DNA from: Candidatus Bathyarchaeota archaeon | GTDB lineage: Archaea; Thermoproteota; Bathyarchaeia; Bathyarchaeales; Bathycorpusculaceae | Assembly: GCA_022865885.1 (NCBI GenBank) | Contig: JALHSQ010000005.1 | Span: 1-54,961, forward strand | Direction: 5' to 3' | DNA: 54,961 bases | In this document: piece after piece, positions 9,245-16,870 of the stretch | How positions within the stretch are numbered: the first letter of the stretch is position 1 | Layout: every line of letters starts with the position of its first letter | The notes under the pieces: generated by a model | Databases searched by the model: none | Seen by the model: the letters and a program-made list of their open reading frames with translations, nothing else | Told to the model about the DNA's origin: nothing | Made by a program: the position numbers and the translations under genes

Positions 9245-10036
9245 CGCTAGTTTACGACCTTCTGTTGAAGGCAAAATTATGACGACGTTATTCAGACTTA
9301 AAGGTTCTGGGCTTGCAGAGAGCACGCTGAAGCATGTGTCTTGGCATCTCTCTTTCCTAGCAAGGTACTGTGATTTGGATAATCCAACTGAAGTGGCTGG
9401 CTTTTTGGCAAATATGAAGGGTGCTAACAGCTACAAAGACACTTTCGTCAAGAGTTACAGTGCATACGTTCAGTTGAATGGTCTGTGTTGGAAGAAGCCT
9501 ACTTACAGATGGGAAAGGAAAATTCCAAAGATTCCAACTACTGAAGCCTTAAACAAGATAATCTCTAGGGCTTCAAAGAAGTATGCTGTCATTTTCAGAC
9601 TTCTGATGGAAACTGGCGTTATGCCTCATGAGTTGGCTAATGTCAGCCTGAGAGATATTGATTTGGAAAGAAGGGTCTTATGTGTTCAGGGATTCAAGGG
9701 GCATGCTTCTAGGACCTTCAAGATTAAGGGTGAAACGCTGGCAAGAACGTCAGGTTTCTATTCACTAGCGCTGATAACAAGAGGTATAAGCGAAGAGTCA
9801 AAGCGGAGGAACTGATTGAGAAAGAGACAAGTCCAGACGTGAAAAAATACCTGCTTCTGCTCTATAGCGCTGCTGCAAACATCCTGAGCCCTCTAGGCTA
9901 CACGACCAAGCAAATCCATAACGCAGTGAGAGGATACCAACACAAAAGACTCACATCATTCTAGAAGAAGACCGCTTTCTCCCGTTTTCAAATCGAAAAT
10001 CAATGTGCTGTTGCAACGGAACAAACAATTAATTAG

Positions 10037-10699
10037 TTGAAAGCAGTTCTAACTAAGAATGAGACAAAGATGCCCGCTGGGATTTTTCTAGATACGTGTT
10101 CCATTAATGCTCTAAGTAGCTTGGATGAATCCAATTTTGGACGGTTGAGAAATCTGCTGGAAGAGACAAATTCAGGATTGTACACCAGTCACATACAGGG
10201 GGATGAAAGATACACTAAGAACCCTTCAGATTTTAGGCAGATACAGGAAAAGGCTTATCAGAAGTTCAAAAAGCACGGAATCAAGATTCATTGGGAAGAA
10301 CCTACCAAAGGTGCAGTTGACGGTGTATCAAGAGATGATTATTGTAGGTCAATGGGGGACAGCATTTCTGGGGTTTATGATCAGCTCAGAGAGGAGATTG
10401 AGAAGTGTATGAAAGAAAAACGAAGAGATGAGAAGGAGCTTGTTTCTGAAGAGGCAAGAGTACTGAAAAGAGTACTGAATATTGCCAGAGACTGTCTGAT
10501 TGCCATTACATCCACTGATTATGGTTATTTCATAACATCTGACAAGTGTCTATATCAGAGTTTCACAAGAATCCTTCAGAAGAGTGAAGCAAAAGACATC
10601 TTTGAGAAAATCCCAATTTGCAGATACGTGAAACCTGATGCAGAAAAGATACTAGACCTGTTATTCAGTATCCTGAAAAGTAGCTCTTCTCTAGCCTAG
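10037..10699 (+). CDS. PIN-like domain protein, possible ribonuclease
   Basis: A 220-residue soluble protein read from a TTG at 10037; an ATG at 10070 (MPAGIFLDTCS) is an equally good start and fits a PIN fold better. The first strand carries GIFLDTCSINAL, where the Asp would be the first metal ligand. Near the C-terminus, RVLNIARDCLIAITSTDYGYFITSDKCL resembles the late PIN motif with an Asp followed by a strand and (T/S)-x-D. The middle is long and charged (EKCMKEKRRDEKELVSEE), longer than in VapC toxins. No antitoxin gene is evident beside it. A metal-dependent RNase role is inferred; substrate unknown. A T-rich run (CCTTTTTTCTTTG) follows the stop and may terminate transcription. Confidence 0.6.
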   Translation: MKAVLTKNETKMPAGIFLDTCSINALSSLDESNFGRLRNLLEETNSGLYTSHIQGDERYTKNPSDFRQIQEKAYQKFKKHGIKIHWEEPTKGAVDGVSRDDYCRSMGDSISGVYDQLREEIEKCMKEKRRDEKELVSEEARVLKRVLNIARDCLIAITSTDYGYFITSDKCLYQSFTRILQKSEAKDIFEKIPICRYVKPDAEKILDLLFSILKSSSSLA

Positions 10700-11217
10700 C
10701 CTTTTTTCTTTGTCTCTTCAAAGTGAATGATTCTTTCTACTGACTCGATTGAATGTTTGTGAAAAAGAAAAAAAGGATGGAATTGAAAGGGCGTTATGGA
10801 CATGTTGATTCTTGCCAACCATTTTGGGTAGCGTTTGGATTTCTGCTTGAAGTAGAAAAGGACCAGAACAATGCATATTATGCACAATGTTGCTGTTGTA
10901 CAGTCATAGAAGCCTAGGAGATATTGGTTAATAGTTTCTGCAATTCTCGGTCTTATTGTGAAAATGTAGCTGTTAATACTGAAACGTAGTGCTAGTATGG
11001 TGTCCTGTTATCTTCATCTGTGCATAGGTGGGTGAATGAGTTGTCTCTCTTGTTGCCTTATCGCTAGTTTTTCCATGCTTAGAATCTTGCAGTTCCAACT
11101 GGATCTCTGTCGATAGAGAAAAGAGTATCTCACATGGAGCATCGTGTTCGCTTCTGGGCTAAAGATTCCGCAAGTAATAAGAACGGAGACAGAGAATACA
11201 GCAAATTGTGATACATA
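10700..11217. other. Gene-free stretch in accessory region
   Basis: About 520 bases with no convincing gene. A 63-codon frame on the minus strand (10696-10887) would encode a peptide starting with a hydrophobic stretch (MCIICIVLVLFYF) followed by basic residues. It has no clear ribosome site and could be chance. The region is A/T-rich and includes the promoter of the acetyltransferase gene at 11218. Confidence 0.5.
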
Positions 11218-11754
11218 TTGCTTGAAGGCAAGAATGTTAATTTAAGGGTTGCCGAGAAAGAGGACTCGTCACTACTTGCGGAATGGTTCAGTAGTCTTCA
11301 GGTTTTTGGGGAGTATAATCCTATTTGGCAGATATCTAAATCAGAATCAGAGAAGATACATGAGAGTCCTAATGAGCCAAAAATGTTCATAGTTGAGAAG
11401 AAAGATGGAAGCAAAATCGGTTACATACTCCATTTCAATGTGCTACATACAGTAGCAAAAATGCTAGAGATAGGCTACGGCCTAGTGCCAACCGAGAGAG
11501 GAAAAGGCTACTGCACCGAAGCCGCACAAATCATGTTAGACTACCTGTTTCTCAGCAAAGAAACTGTCTGCGTTCAAGCCACTACCCACGTCAAGAATAT
11601 CGCTTCACAGAGAGTCTTGCAAAAGGTAGGCTTCAAAAAAGAGGGCATAATGAGGAAACGTTTCTTCATTCAGGGAGAATGGCAAAACATAATCCTGTTC
11701 AGCATTCTGAGAGAAGAATGGAAAGAACCAAAAATACTAACAAGAACAACTTGA
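11218..11754 (+). CDS. GNAT family N-acetyltransferase (RimJ/RimL-like)
   Basis: A 178-residue acetyltransferase of the GNAT fold, in the RimJ/RimL subgroup that acetylates protein N-termini, antibiotics or small amines using acetyl-CoA. It starts at a TTG (LEGKNVNLRVAEKED); the paralogue cut by the window end at 54646 begins the same way with TTG, which supports this start. The acetyl-CoA loop is seen as VPTERGKGYCTEAAQ (Q/R-x-x-G-x-G/A motif), preceded by the strand MLEIGYGL. The late strand and helix (THVKNIASQRVLQKVGFKKEG) carry the usual N-x-x-S-x-x-x-x-x-K-x-G-F signature. The acceptor is not predictable. No operon partner is evident. Confidence 0.85.
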   Translation: MLEGKNVNLRVAEKEDSSLLAEWFSSLQVFGEYNPIWQISKSESEKIHESPNEPKMFIVEKKDGSKIGYILHFNVLHTVAKMLEIGYGLVPTERGKGYCTEAAQIMLDYLFLSKETVCVQATTHVKNIASQRVLQKVGFKKEGIMRKRFFIQGEWQNIILFSILREEWKEPKILTRTT

Positions 11755-11774
11755 AAATAGTCAGTTTTGTGATT

Positions 11775-11798
11775 TTGCGGAAAAATTATAGCTGAACC
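11775..11798 (+). promoter_or_regulatory. 24-base promoter-like repeat shared with 54593-54616
   Basis: The block starts TTGCGGAAAA and ends TATAGCTGAACC; the copy at 54593 differs only at two bases in the middle (AT versus GC). The segment fits an archaeal BRE/TATA arrangement (purine run, then TTATAG). Here it lies 45 bases before the zinc-ribbon start at 11843; at 54593 it lies 30 bases before the second acetyltransferase. Shared control or a mobile promoter fragment is inferred. Confidence 0.5.
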
Positions 11799-11842
11799 AC
11801 GAGAACTAACCAGAATTGCGAACTAGAAGAGGTGGAAAAAGA

Positions 11843-12037
11843 ATGGAGAAAGGAAAGGAATGGAAGCTGATTAAGGCACATCGTTGCCTGAAATGCGGGG
11901 GCAAGTGCAAGGAAGATAAGACTAAGAGAATGGTTATTGGCAGATTCTGGTATTGCCCTAAATGTGATGGAAAGCCAGTAGCATTGATGAAGAGGCGATT
12001 GAATGAAAAAGGCGACAAAACTACCACAACCAAATGA
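11843..12037 (+). CDS. Small zinc-ribbon protein
   Basis: The ATG at 11843 is chosen over an earlier in-frame ATG at 11816 because GAGGTGG lies at the right distance before it. The 64-residue product is basic and has two CxxC knuckles (CLKCGG at about 15-20 and CPKCDG at about 39-44), spaced as in single zinc ribbons. It ends in a lysine/threonine tail. Such small ribbons often bind nucleic acid or act as components of larger complexes; no particular partner is indicated. It stands alone between an acetyltransferase and a regulator. Confidence 0.65.
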   Translation: MEKGKEWKLIKAHRCLKCGGKCKEDKTKRMVIGRFWYCPKCDGKPVALMKRRLNEKGDKTTTTK

Positions 12038-12231
12038 TTTTTCTTGCGATGTGTATAACGCAGAAGAGGATGTGATCTGTCCAATTGTTTTCGATGCTAG
12101 TTTAGTGTTTGTTCTAGTTCTGTGATTGCTTTGAGAGTTGTGACTCCGAGTTCTTTGCTTGTAGAAGATTTCTTAAGCAACAAATCATGTTCTAGATGTG
12201 AACTTGACGATGAAGTCGGAAGGAACCTTGC

Positions 12232-12764
12232 TTGAAGGACATTGAGCTTAAGCTGATATCAGAGTTGATGAAGAACAGCAGAAGAAGTGACAGGGAGCTA
12301 GCTAAGGCTGTTGGTGCTTCTCAGCCCACGGTGAGCAGGACAATAAAGAGGCTTGAGAAGGAAGGATACATCAAAGAATACACGATAATGCCTGACTTCC
12401 AAAAACTAGGCTTCCATTTGCTGGCTTTGACTTTCGTCAGACTTAGGCAAGGGCTTTCTAAAGAAACTTCTGAGAAAGCCAGAGTTGTTGCCAAAGAGAG
12501 CTTGGCAAACAGCCATTATGAAATCATAATGCTGGAGAGAGGGCTTGGTCTGAATCACACAGGAGTGATGTTTCATGCCATGAAGACTACGCTTCATATC
12601 TAGAACTTAGAAAGTGGCTCCTACAGTTTGATTTCATTGACATACAAAGGGTAGACTCATTCATGATATCCCTAGATGACGAAGTACATTATCGCCCACT
12701 CACCTTCTCATCACTAGCCCACTACATAGAAAAAGCTGAAAAGAAGGAAGATCAAGCTGTTTAG
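12232..12764 (+). pseudogene. Lrp/AsnC-like HTH regulator, frameshifted
   Basis: The frame from a TTG at 12232 (GGAAGGA upstream) encodes an N-terminal winged helix-turn-helix of the Lrp/AsnC type: ELMKNSRRSDRELAKAVGAS, then QPTVSRTIKRLEKEGYI. It stops at 12603. Immediately after residue 110 a second frame continues the protein sense (HEDYASYLELRKWLLQFDF to AHYIEKAEKKEDQAV, stop at 12764). The full protein was therefore about 177 residues and is broken by a one-base deletion near 12565-12575. This may be a real pseudogene or a sequencing error in the run there. The C-terminal half is not the canonical RAM ligand domain but resembles the variable sensor region of other archaeal HTH regulators. 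Confidence 0.7.
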
Positions 12765-12893
12765 ATAAGTTGATGTTTAAGCTGTACCGACTTGAGCGTC
12801 TCTACAACCCCATAGAACTCTCCTTTTCTTATGCCAAGCTCACTTGAAACTCTCTCACAAGCCAGAGATTTCAGGGACTCCCTAGAAGTCTTT
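12761..12893 (-). pseudogene. Short gene remnant
   Basis: On the minus strand a short open stretch ends at TAA 12761-12763, overlapping the stop of the Lrp remnant, and encodes ACERVSSELGIRKGEFYGVV followed by a final helix. The composition looks coding (amphipathic, charged), but the frame is closed by a TGA a few codons upstream and has no start. I read it as the tail of a decayed small gene; its identity is unknown. Confidence 0.3.
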
Positions 12894-13053
12894 CATCGTA
12901 GTTCAGAACTTACATGCACAGAACCATCTATCACAAGTAATCTAAGTGTGATCGAACCAGTATAGAAGTGCAAAACAGGGAGATAAAGAAGAAGGGACAA
13001 CGAAAACACTGCTTCTAACAGAAAGCTGCTAATAACAAGGCTGATATACTAAA

Positions 13054-13077
13054 CCAAGCTATGCGACGACCCCACAG
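13054..13077 (+). repeat. 24-base direct repeat, copy 2
   Basis: This matches 9221-9244 at 23 of 24 bases. Read in frame it would encode QAMRRPH, against QAIRRPH in the integrase remnant. It is therefore probably the start of a second, fully decayed integrase copy, or a conserved recombination site. Confidence 0.6.
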
Positions 13078-13224
13078 GAACAGAGGAGAACTTCTTGGCA
13101 ACATTACTTTCTCTTCTTGAAGAGTTTATGGCTTTCCATTTCTGCCATGTATTCGAAGCCAGCCTATATTGGGCGAGTGGCTTCTGTTAACCTTTTGGTC
13201 GCTTTGCAGACGGGCTGACCAGAA

Positions 13225-13256
13225 AGGAAAAAAGAGGGAGTTGCGGGTGACGTCAC
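13225..13256 (+). repeat. Dispersed motif, copy C, with perfect 12-base palindrome
   Basis: AAGGAAAAAAGAGGGAG leads into TTGCGG and then GGTGACGTCACC, a perfect palindrome. Compared with copy B (GGAGATGTCTCC), both arms change together at the third pair (A-T to T-A), which hints at a conserved paired structure or dyad binding site. Confidence 0.45.
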
Positions 13257-13502
13257 CAGTTGAGGCGGATAGCAAATTCCAGCGATCCACCACATCATCA
13301 TGAAATGTGTTATCCTCGATCTTTCTAAGAGGATAGAGATCCATGCATGGGCGCTAAGAAATCCTACAAATAAACGATACTAACCGCATGCGAGGGCAGT
13401 TTTATAAATGCGCGTACAGTTCACTTATCTCTCACAAAACGGGAAAGGCGTTAACTGACGATAATTGTTGATGATGCGGGCATAGGTGACCTGCTCTTTG
13501 GC

Positions 13503-14003
13503 GTGGTCATAGGCGCCTATCGCTGCGAGACTCAAGAATTCAGATACGAGGTTTTGGATGTCAAGTATTTCAGACATCCGCGGTTTCGATCAAAGGAGTA
13601 TTTGATGCAGACTTCCAAAATAGTGTCTCAACTACTAGATAAGCTCAAGCTCAAGGAAGACGAGCAGGTTCAAATCTGCAGAGGTTACATCTTCGACGAA
13701 GCGGCAATTGCTTTGAGAGAGAAATGTGGCGACAATCGAATTGACAGAATCGCGGTCACTGGGGAACCACAGAGGCTTACGGAGATAGCATACCTTGACG
13801 AAATCAGAAACTTGGGTTATGAGCCAGTGAAAGAGAGAGATGAGAAAAAGGCAAAAAGCTTCTTTCATATGATGAACTGGTTGAAGATGAACCCAGAAAG
13901 ACTGATTTACGCAAAGACCGGTTGGCCGCGCCTACAGAGATACAAACTATTTAGATCTTGCCGCCGAAAGCAGTCAACAGAAGACAAAGAAGCACGTTCT
14001 TGA
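13503..14003 (+). CDS. Conserved archaeal protein of unknown function, start probably further upstream
   Basis: The first standard start is the GTG at 13503, giving 166 residues. The frame upstream to a stop at 13452 continues with protein-like sequence (IIVDDAGIGDLLFGV), and a ribosome site (GGGAAAGG, 13441-13448) stands before it. The true start is therefore probably a rare codon (ACG 13458, ATA 13461 or ATT 13464; CTG 13455 is also possible). The VDDAGIGDLLFGVVIGAYR opening suggests an RNase H-like or nucleotide-binding first strand; this is inference. The rest is alpha/beta with a conserved-looking EPQRLTEIAYLDEIRNLGYE and a basic C-terminal tail. No membrane segment is seen. I do not recognise the family and give no function. 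Confidence 0.65.
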   Translation: MVIGAYRCETQEFRYEVLDVKYFRHPRFRSKEYLMQTSKIVSQLLDKLKLKEDEQVQICRGYIFDEAAIALREKCGDNRIDRIAVTGEPQRLTEIAYLDEIRNLGYEPVKERDEKKAKSFFHMMNWLKMNPERLIYAKTGWPRLQRYKLFRSCRRKQSTEDKEARS

Positions 14004-14166
14004 AAAGCAAAATGCTCCGAACTTGTTCTTACACGAATACCTTAATATGGGACCAAGCACATCACACTAGTCTGGTAGAATTCTAGTAGAGAAGGATCGG
14101 ACAAAGGTTTCCAAAGATTTGTCGTTTTTCTTGAACTGTTCTACTACATAACGTGAGGTGAAAACT

Positions 14167-14358
14167 ATGGAATTAGCGAACAAACCAGTGAGTAGCCCGT
14201 CGCAATCGTGGATCAAGAAAGCGGAGAAAAGGCACTCACTCAGGTCAGAATACTATTCTGAACTGAGAAGCTGGCTGCAACATGCAATAATGGAAGCAGA
14301 CAAGAACGGAAACTTCGAAAAAAAGGGTCAACTGCTTAGTCTTTTAAAGGAATTATAA
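14167..14358 (+). CDS. Small hypothetical protein
   Basis: A 63-residue protein from the ATG at 14167, with GAGGTG seven bases before it; a GTG at 14158 would add three residues. It is predicted helical and strongly charged (KKAEKRHSLRSEYYSELRSW, then EADKNGNFEKKGQLLSLLKEL), with no cysteines or membrane segment. The good ribosome site supports that it is translated. Function unknown. Confidence 0.5.
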   Translation: MELANKPVSSPSQSWIKKAEKRHSLRSEYYSELRSWLQHAIMEADKNGNFEKKGQLLSLLKEL

Positions 14359-14556
14359 GACAGCCAAGAAACCAATAGGATATGCACGTAAAAACCCTTG
14401 ATTTGCCTCTTCTCAAGGCAATCACTGCCATCCCCTATGCATACGCGTAAGCCCAGTTCTCATCAACGTTCTAACGGGTCATTTGGCTTTTCTTTGGCGA
14501 TGCCCAACACTACTTTCTTATGCAACACTAAAGCATCTAATTGAAACCGCGCAAGG

Positions 14557-14892
14557 TTATTTCTTGTGTCGCCCGATTCTTTCATGCTTTTGGGTTTTTC
14601 TGCGCCATTCTCGCTTCTTCTGTGTCTTTATGATGGCCCTGCCAAAGCCGTGCCTAGGGATGCTTTCTCCCCGAAATTGATCTATTTTCGTGTAGAAGGT
14701 CTGGTAGTCCATCTGGTTCTCGCGGAGAGCCGTAATATTCTGGTTTAGCTGCTTTTTGGTTTCAGGAGTAGTCGTCTTGTCATAGATGTCAGAATAAGTA
14801 AGATAGGCCGCATGAAACTGAAAGTTCGATGGGTCATCGATTAAGAGCTTCTCAGGCGAAACTGATTCTTTATTCTCAGATTCCTCAACCAT
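14557..14892 (-). CDS. Small hypothetical protein with basic tail
   Basis: A 111-residue frame starting at an ATG. The N-terminal half is acidic (VEESENKESVSPEKLLIDD), the middle is helical (TKKQLNQNITALRENQMDYQ), and the C-terminus is very basic (KTQKKREWRRKTQKHERIGR), which suggests nucleic-acid contact. No known motif is seen. The frame has no competing frame of similar quality. Function unknown; moderate chance of being real. Confidence 0.45.
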   Translation of the reverse strand: MVEESENKESVSPEKLLIDDPSNFQFHAAYLTYSDIYDKTTTPETKKQLNQNITALRENQMDYQTFYTKIDQFRGESIPRHGFGRAIIKTQKKREWRRKTQKHERIGRHKK

Positions 14893-15116
14893 GTTCTTCC
14901 AAGCTTTCCATTCTACACTATTGTAGAAGCTTGCCTTTTATAGATAGTGTTGATTACCACTCATAGCCTATCGTCAGAATCCATGCAAACACTAGCGCGT
15001 GCCACTGGCTTAAGAAACAGATTGCATGTCATAGCACATGCCGTGCGAATGATTCCTGATTGCAATGCTGCAGAACGCAGGCTGTATCTCAGACGACAAG
15101 AGCAAGTAGAGTTGTT

Positions 15117-15347
15117 TTATCTTACTCGTCGCCATTGGCAAAGATGGGTGGTTCCAAGCCGCAGATTCTTGTTTTCAACTCTCCCCTCATGCTTTGCCCT
15201 CACCAAAAAACGGGACATTGTTTGAACTCCCAGTTGTGCGTGCTTAGCTAAGCCTCGAACGTCAAGCCAAAGCTGTAATGGCATTTGGTCAATAACTTTC
15301 TCGGCCTTCTTATTATTACTGGGCATTGGCATCACAAAAACCTCCAA
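15117..15347 (-). CDS. Possible small helix-turn-helix protein
   Basis: A 76-residue frame; the ATG at 15332 (MPMPSNNKKAEK) may be the real start. The segment LWLDVRGLAKHAQLGVQTMS followed by RFLVRAKHEGRVE has the spacing of a winged helix-turn-helix, in which an LA-x-x-A-x-x-G turn precedes a recognition helix. It ends with basic and aromatic residues (CQWRRVR). It lies just downstream of the HTH regulator of the heat-shock island on the same strand, with a gap of 33 bases. The call is tentative. Confidence 0.35.
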   Translation of the reverse strand: MEVFVMPMPSNNKKAEKVIDQMPLQLWLDVRGLAKHAQLGVQTMSRFLVRAKHEGRVENKNLRLGTTHLCQWRRVR

Positions 15348-15380
15348 AGACGTATTTCCATCGAAACCTCCAGAGAAAGA

Positions 15381-16052
15381 TCATAGATCATTCTCCAATT
15401 CCGCCAGAACTTTCCTCACTACGCTCTCTCTAAGATTCAGGGATTCTGAGACACTTTGAACGCTTTCGTCGTGTCCATCCAGAATATGATAGAGCACTCT
15501 CTTCTCATCGGTCGTTTTCTCAGCTTCCCGAATCAGTTTATTAACTTCCTGCATAGCGTGATTTCTAACGTAAAGGAGGACTGTTCTCTCTTCCTGAAGC
15601 TTTCTGAGCTTTCCATCTACATCGACCAGAAGCGCTGCGAGAAGACCTAGCTTTCCCCTTGTTCCTGAGTGTTTCACTATTCTGTCGATTCTACCCACCA
15701 ATGATGAAGCGTCTGCAGAAATCTCTCTATTGTCAAGTGCTGTTCCAAAGGAGAGAACTTGAGCATTGAAGAAGTGTGGCGCGAAGTCCAAGGTCACGGA
15801 CATGCTTTTGCTGAGAAGATATTCTCTTCTCTTTGGTCCACACGGGCTTGACTCGACTGAAGATCTAACTACGCCGACATCCTCCATTGCTTCTAAGTGT
15901 TTTGCCACAAGTGCTTGACCTAGTCCAAGTTCTTTTGACAGTCGCGATGGGTAGCTTGGTTCCTGCGTCAGTTTCTTTACTATTCTTCTTCTTGTCTGAT
16001 TTCCAAATAGTACTAGAATCGAATCCAGCTCAGAGTTCGTTATGCAACTCAC
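15381..16052 (-). CDS. ArsR-like winged-helix regulator next to Hsp20
   Basis: A 223-residue DNA-binding protein. The N-terminal winged helix (about 8-75) reads LVLFGNQTRRRIVKKLTQEP, then YPSRLSKELGLGQALVAKHL as turn and recognition helix, then a wing (SSPCGPKRREYLLS). The middle region is a probable dimerisation coiled coil (KLRKLQEERTVLLYVRNHAM). The C-terminal end contains a second helix-turn-helix-like stretch (SVSESLNLRESVVRKVLAEL). It follows hsp20 on the same strand after 25 bases, so the two are probably co-transcribed. A palindrome at the hsp20 promoter (16630-16646) is a natural operator for it. By analogy with the archaeal heat-shock repressor Phr, an autoregulated heat-shock role is inferred; it is not shown. 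Confidence 0.75.
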   Translation of the reverse strand: MSCITNSELDSILVLFGNQTRRRIVKKLTQEPSYPSRLSKELGLGQALVAKHLEAMEDVGVVRSSVESSPCGPKRREYLLSKSMSVTLDFAPHFFNAQVLSFGTALDNREISADASSLVGRIDRIVKHSGTRGKLGLLAALLVDVDGKLRKLQEERTVLLYVRNHAMQEVNKLIREAEKTTDEKRVLYHILDGHDESVQSVSESLNLRESVVRKVLAELENDL

Positions 16053-16077
16053 CTTCTCTAAAAAAAAGGAGATTAGG

Positions 16078-16611
16078 CTATTTTAGCGTCACTTTTGTCA
16101 TTTTTCTTTCTGGTTTCGGTTTCTTCTTTGGGATCCTAAGTTCCAAGATGCCGTCAGTCATTCCTCCCTCCGCTTTCGAGGGGATCACTTCCTCTGGAAA
16201 CGCTATTAATCTTTCAAGAGCTGAGTAAGATCTTTCCCTGTGCACGTAGTTTTTCTTCTTCTCTTCAGTTTCGCTCTTCTTGCTAGCTCTAATATGTAGC
16301 TCGTCGCTGTTGACTTCGATGTTAACATTATCCTTGCGGAAACCCGGAAGCTCTGCCGTAACAGTGTAATGATCACCGCCATCAACAAGATCAACAGCAG
16401 GGAACCTTGCAGGCATCTCCCCCAGAATAGTTGAGCTAGATGCTGTGAGAGGAAGCAACGGAGCCATCAGATCATTGAAGGATCTTCTGAATTGATTGAA
16501 AATCGAGTCAAAATCACTTGTTAACGTATACCGAGGAGAACGCACCGCAAGATTGCTTCCAAGACTCGCAGGTGACACTGAACCAGCTTTCTTTGAACGT
16601 TTTTCAATCAT
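16078..16611 (-). CDS. hsp20: Small heat-shock protein, Hsp20/alpha-crystallin family
   Basis: A 177-residue ATP-independent chaperone that holds unfolding proteins. The alpha-crystallin domain spans about residues 68-160 and shows the family landmarks: VDLVDGGDHYTVTAELPGF, then KDNVNIEVNSDELHIRA, then RSYSALERLIAFPEEV, and GILELRIPKKKPK at the end of the domain. The N-terminal arm (about 1-65) is long and serine-rich. The usual C-terminal I-x-I anchor is not obvious; the tail ends KMTKVTLK. It starts at ATG with GGTGAT upstream. The promoter carries a TATA box and an overlapping palindrome. It is the first gene of a two-gene unit with the HTH regulator. Confidence 0.92.
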   Translation of the reverse strand: MIEKRSKKAGSVSPASLGSNLAVRSPRYTLTSDFDSIFNQFRRSFNDLMAPLLPLTASSSTILGEMPARFPAVDLVDGGDHYTVTAELPGFRKDNVNIEVNSDELHIRASKKSETEEKKKNYVHRERSYSALERLIAFPEEVIPSKAEGGMTDGILELRIPKKKPKPERKMTKVTLK

Positions 16612-16629
16612 GGTATATCACCAAAGGTA

Positions 16630-16660
16630 TACTACCACAGGTAGTAGGTCTATATAAGCA
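16630..16660 (-). promoter_or_regulatory. hsp20 promoter with perfect dyad operator
   Basis: On the minus strand a TATA box (CTTATATAG, about 16650-16658) lies 40 bases before the hsp20 start. Just downstream is TACTACC-TGT-GGTAGTA, a perfect 7-base inverted repeat with a 3-base centre (16630-16646), placed about where transcription should start. A bound repressor there would block the polymerase. The neighbouring ArsR-like protein is the leading candidate. Confidence 0.65.
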
Positions 16661-16870
16661 TAGCGGCGGCAAAGAACGAGCAGCGAACATAAGTCTCTGG
16701 AATAATCAATCAGAGCAAACGACTGAAGATACTGAGAGATCCACGTATCCGAAACCTTTCTGATCAAAGAGAGATCACGTCAACTTGACCAAGCTTTGGA
16801 AGGCATCTTTTCCAGCCTTCATCTTGAAGGAACGCGGAGTTCTCTTCAGAAAGCACTCAGTTGCATCATT

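Larger units (their letters stand above)
9159..9964 (+). pseudogene. Truncated archaeal tyrosine recombinase (integrase) remnant
   Basis: The open frame 9159-9815 (218 residues) matches archaeal chromosomal tyrosine recombinases: a SAM-like N-terminal core-binding domain (about 35-120, STLKHVSWHLSFLARYC) and the beginning of the catalytic domain (RLLMETGVMPHELANVSLRDI, with PHEL where active enzymes usually have an arginine-containing G-x-R-x-x-E-L). The frame then departs after GETLA, before the HxxR and tyrosine motifs, so no active enzyme can be made. A different frame is open directly afterwards to a TAG at 9962-9964, encoding KKYLLLLYSAAANILSPLG and more. That piece does not look like the end of an integrase and is probably unrelated material joined by deletion. 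The likely original start is near 9279 (MTTLFRL) or upstream. Confidence 0.65.
12894..13454. other. Gene-free stretch with two dispersed repeats
   Basis: About 560 bases with no gene that I can support. It holds the second copy of the 24-base integrase-linked repeat (13054-13077) and copy C of the dispersed motif (13225-13256). A 72-codon minus-strand frame (13126-13344) crosses the repeat and was not called. This looks like a graveyard of integrated material. Confidence 0.5.

Noticed and set aside
12894-13054. Possible second toxin-antitoxin pair near the PIN-like gene
   Set aside because: No antitoxin-size gene adjoins the PIN-like gene, which is also longer than VapC.
13126-13344. 72-codon minus frame
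   Set aside because: It crosses dispersed motif copy C and has no ribosome site or family.
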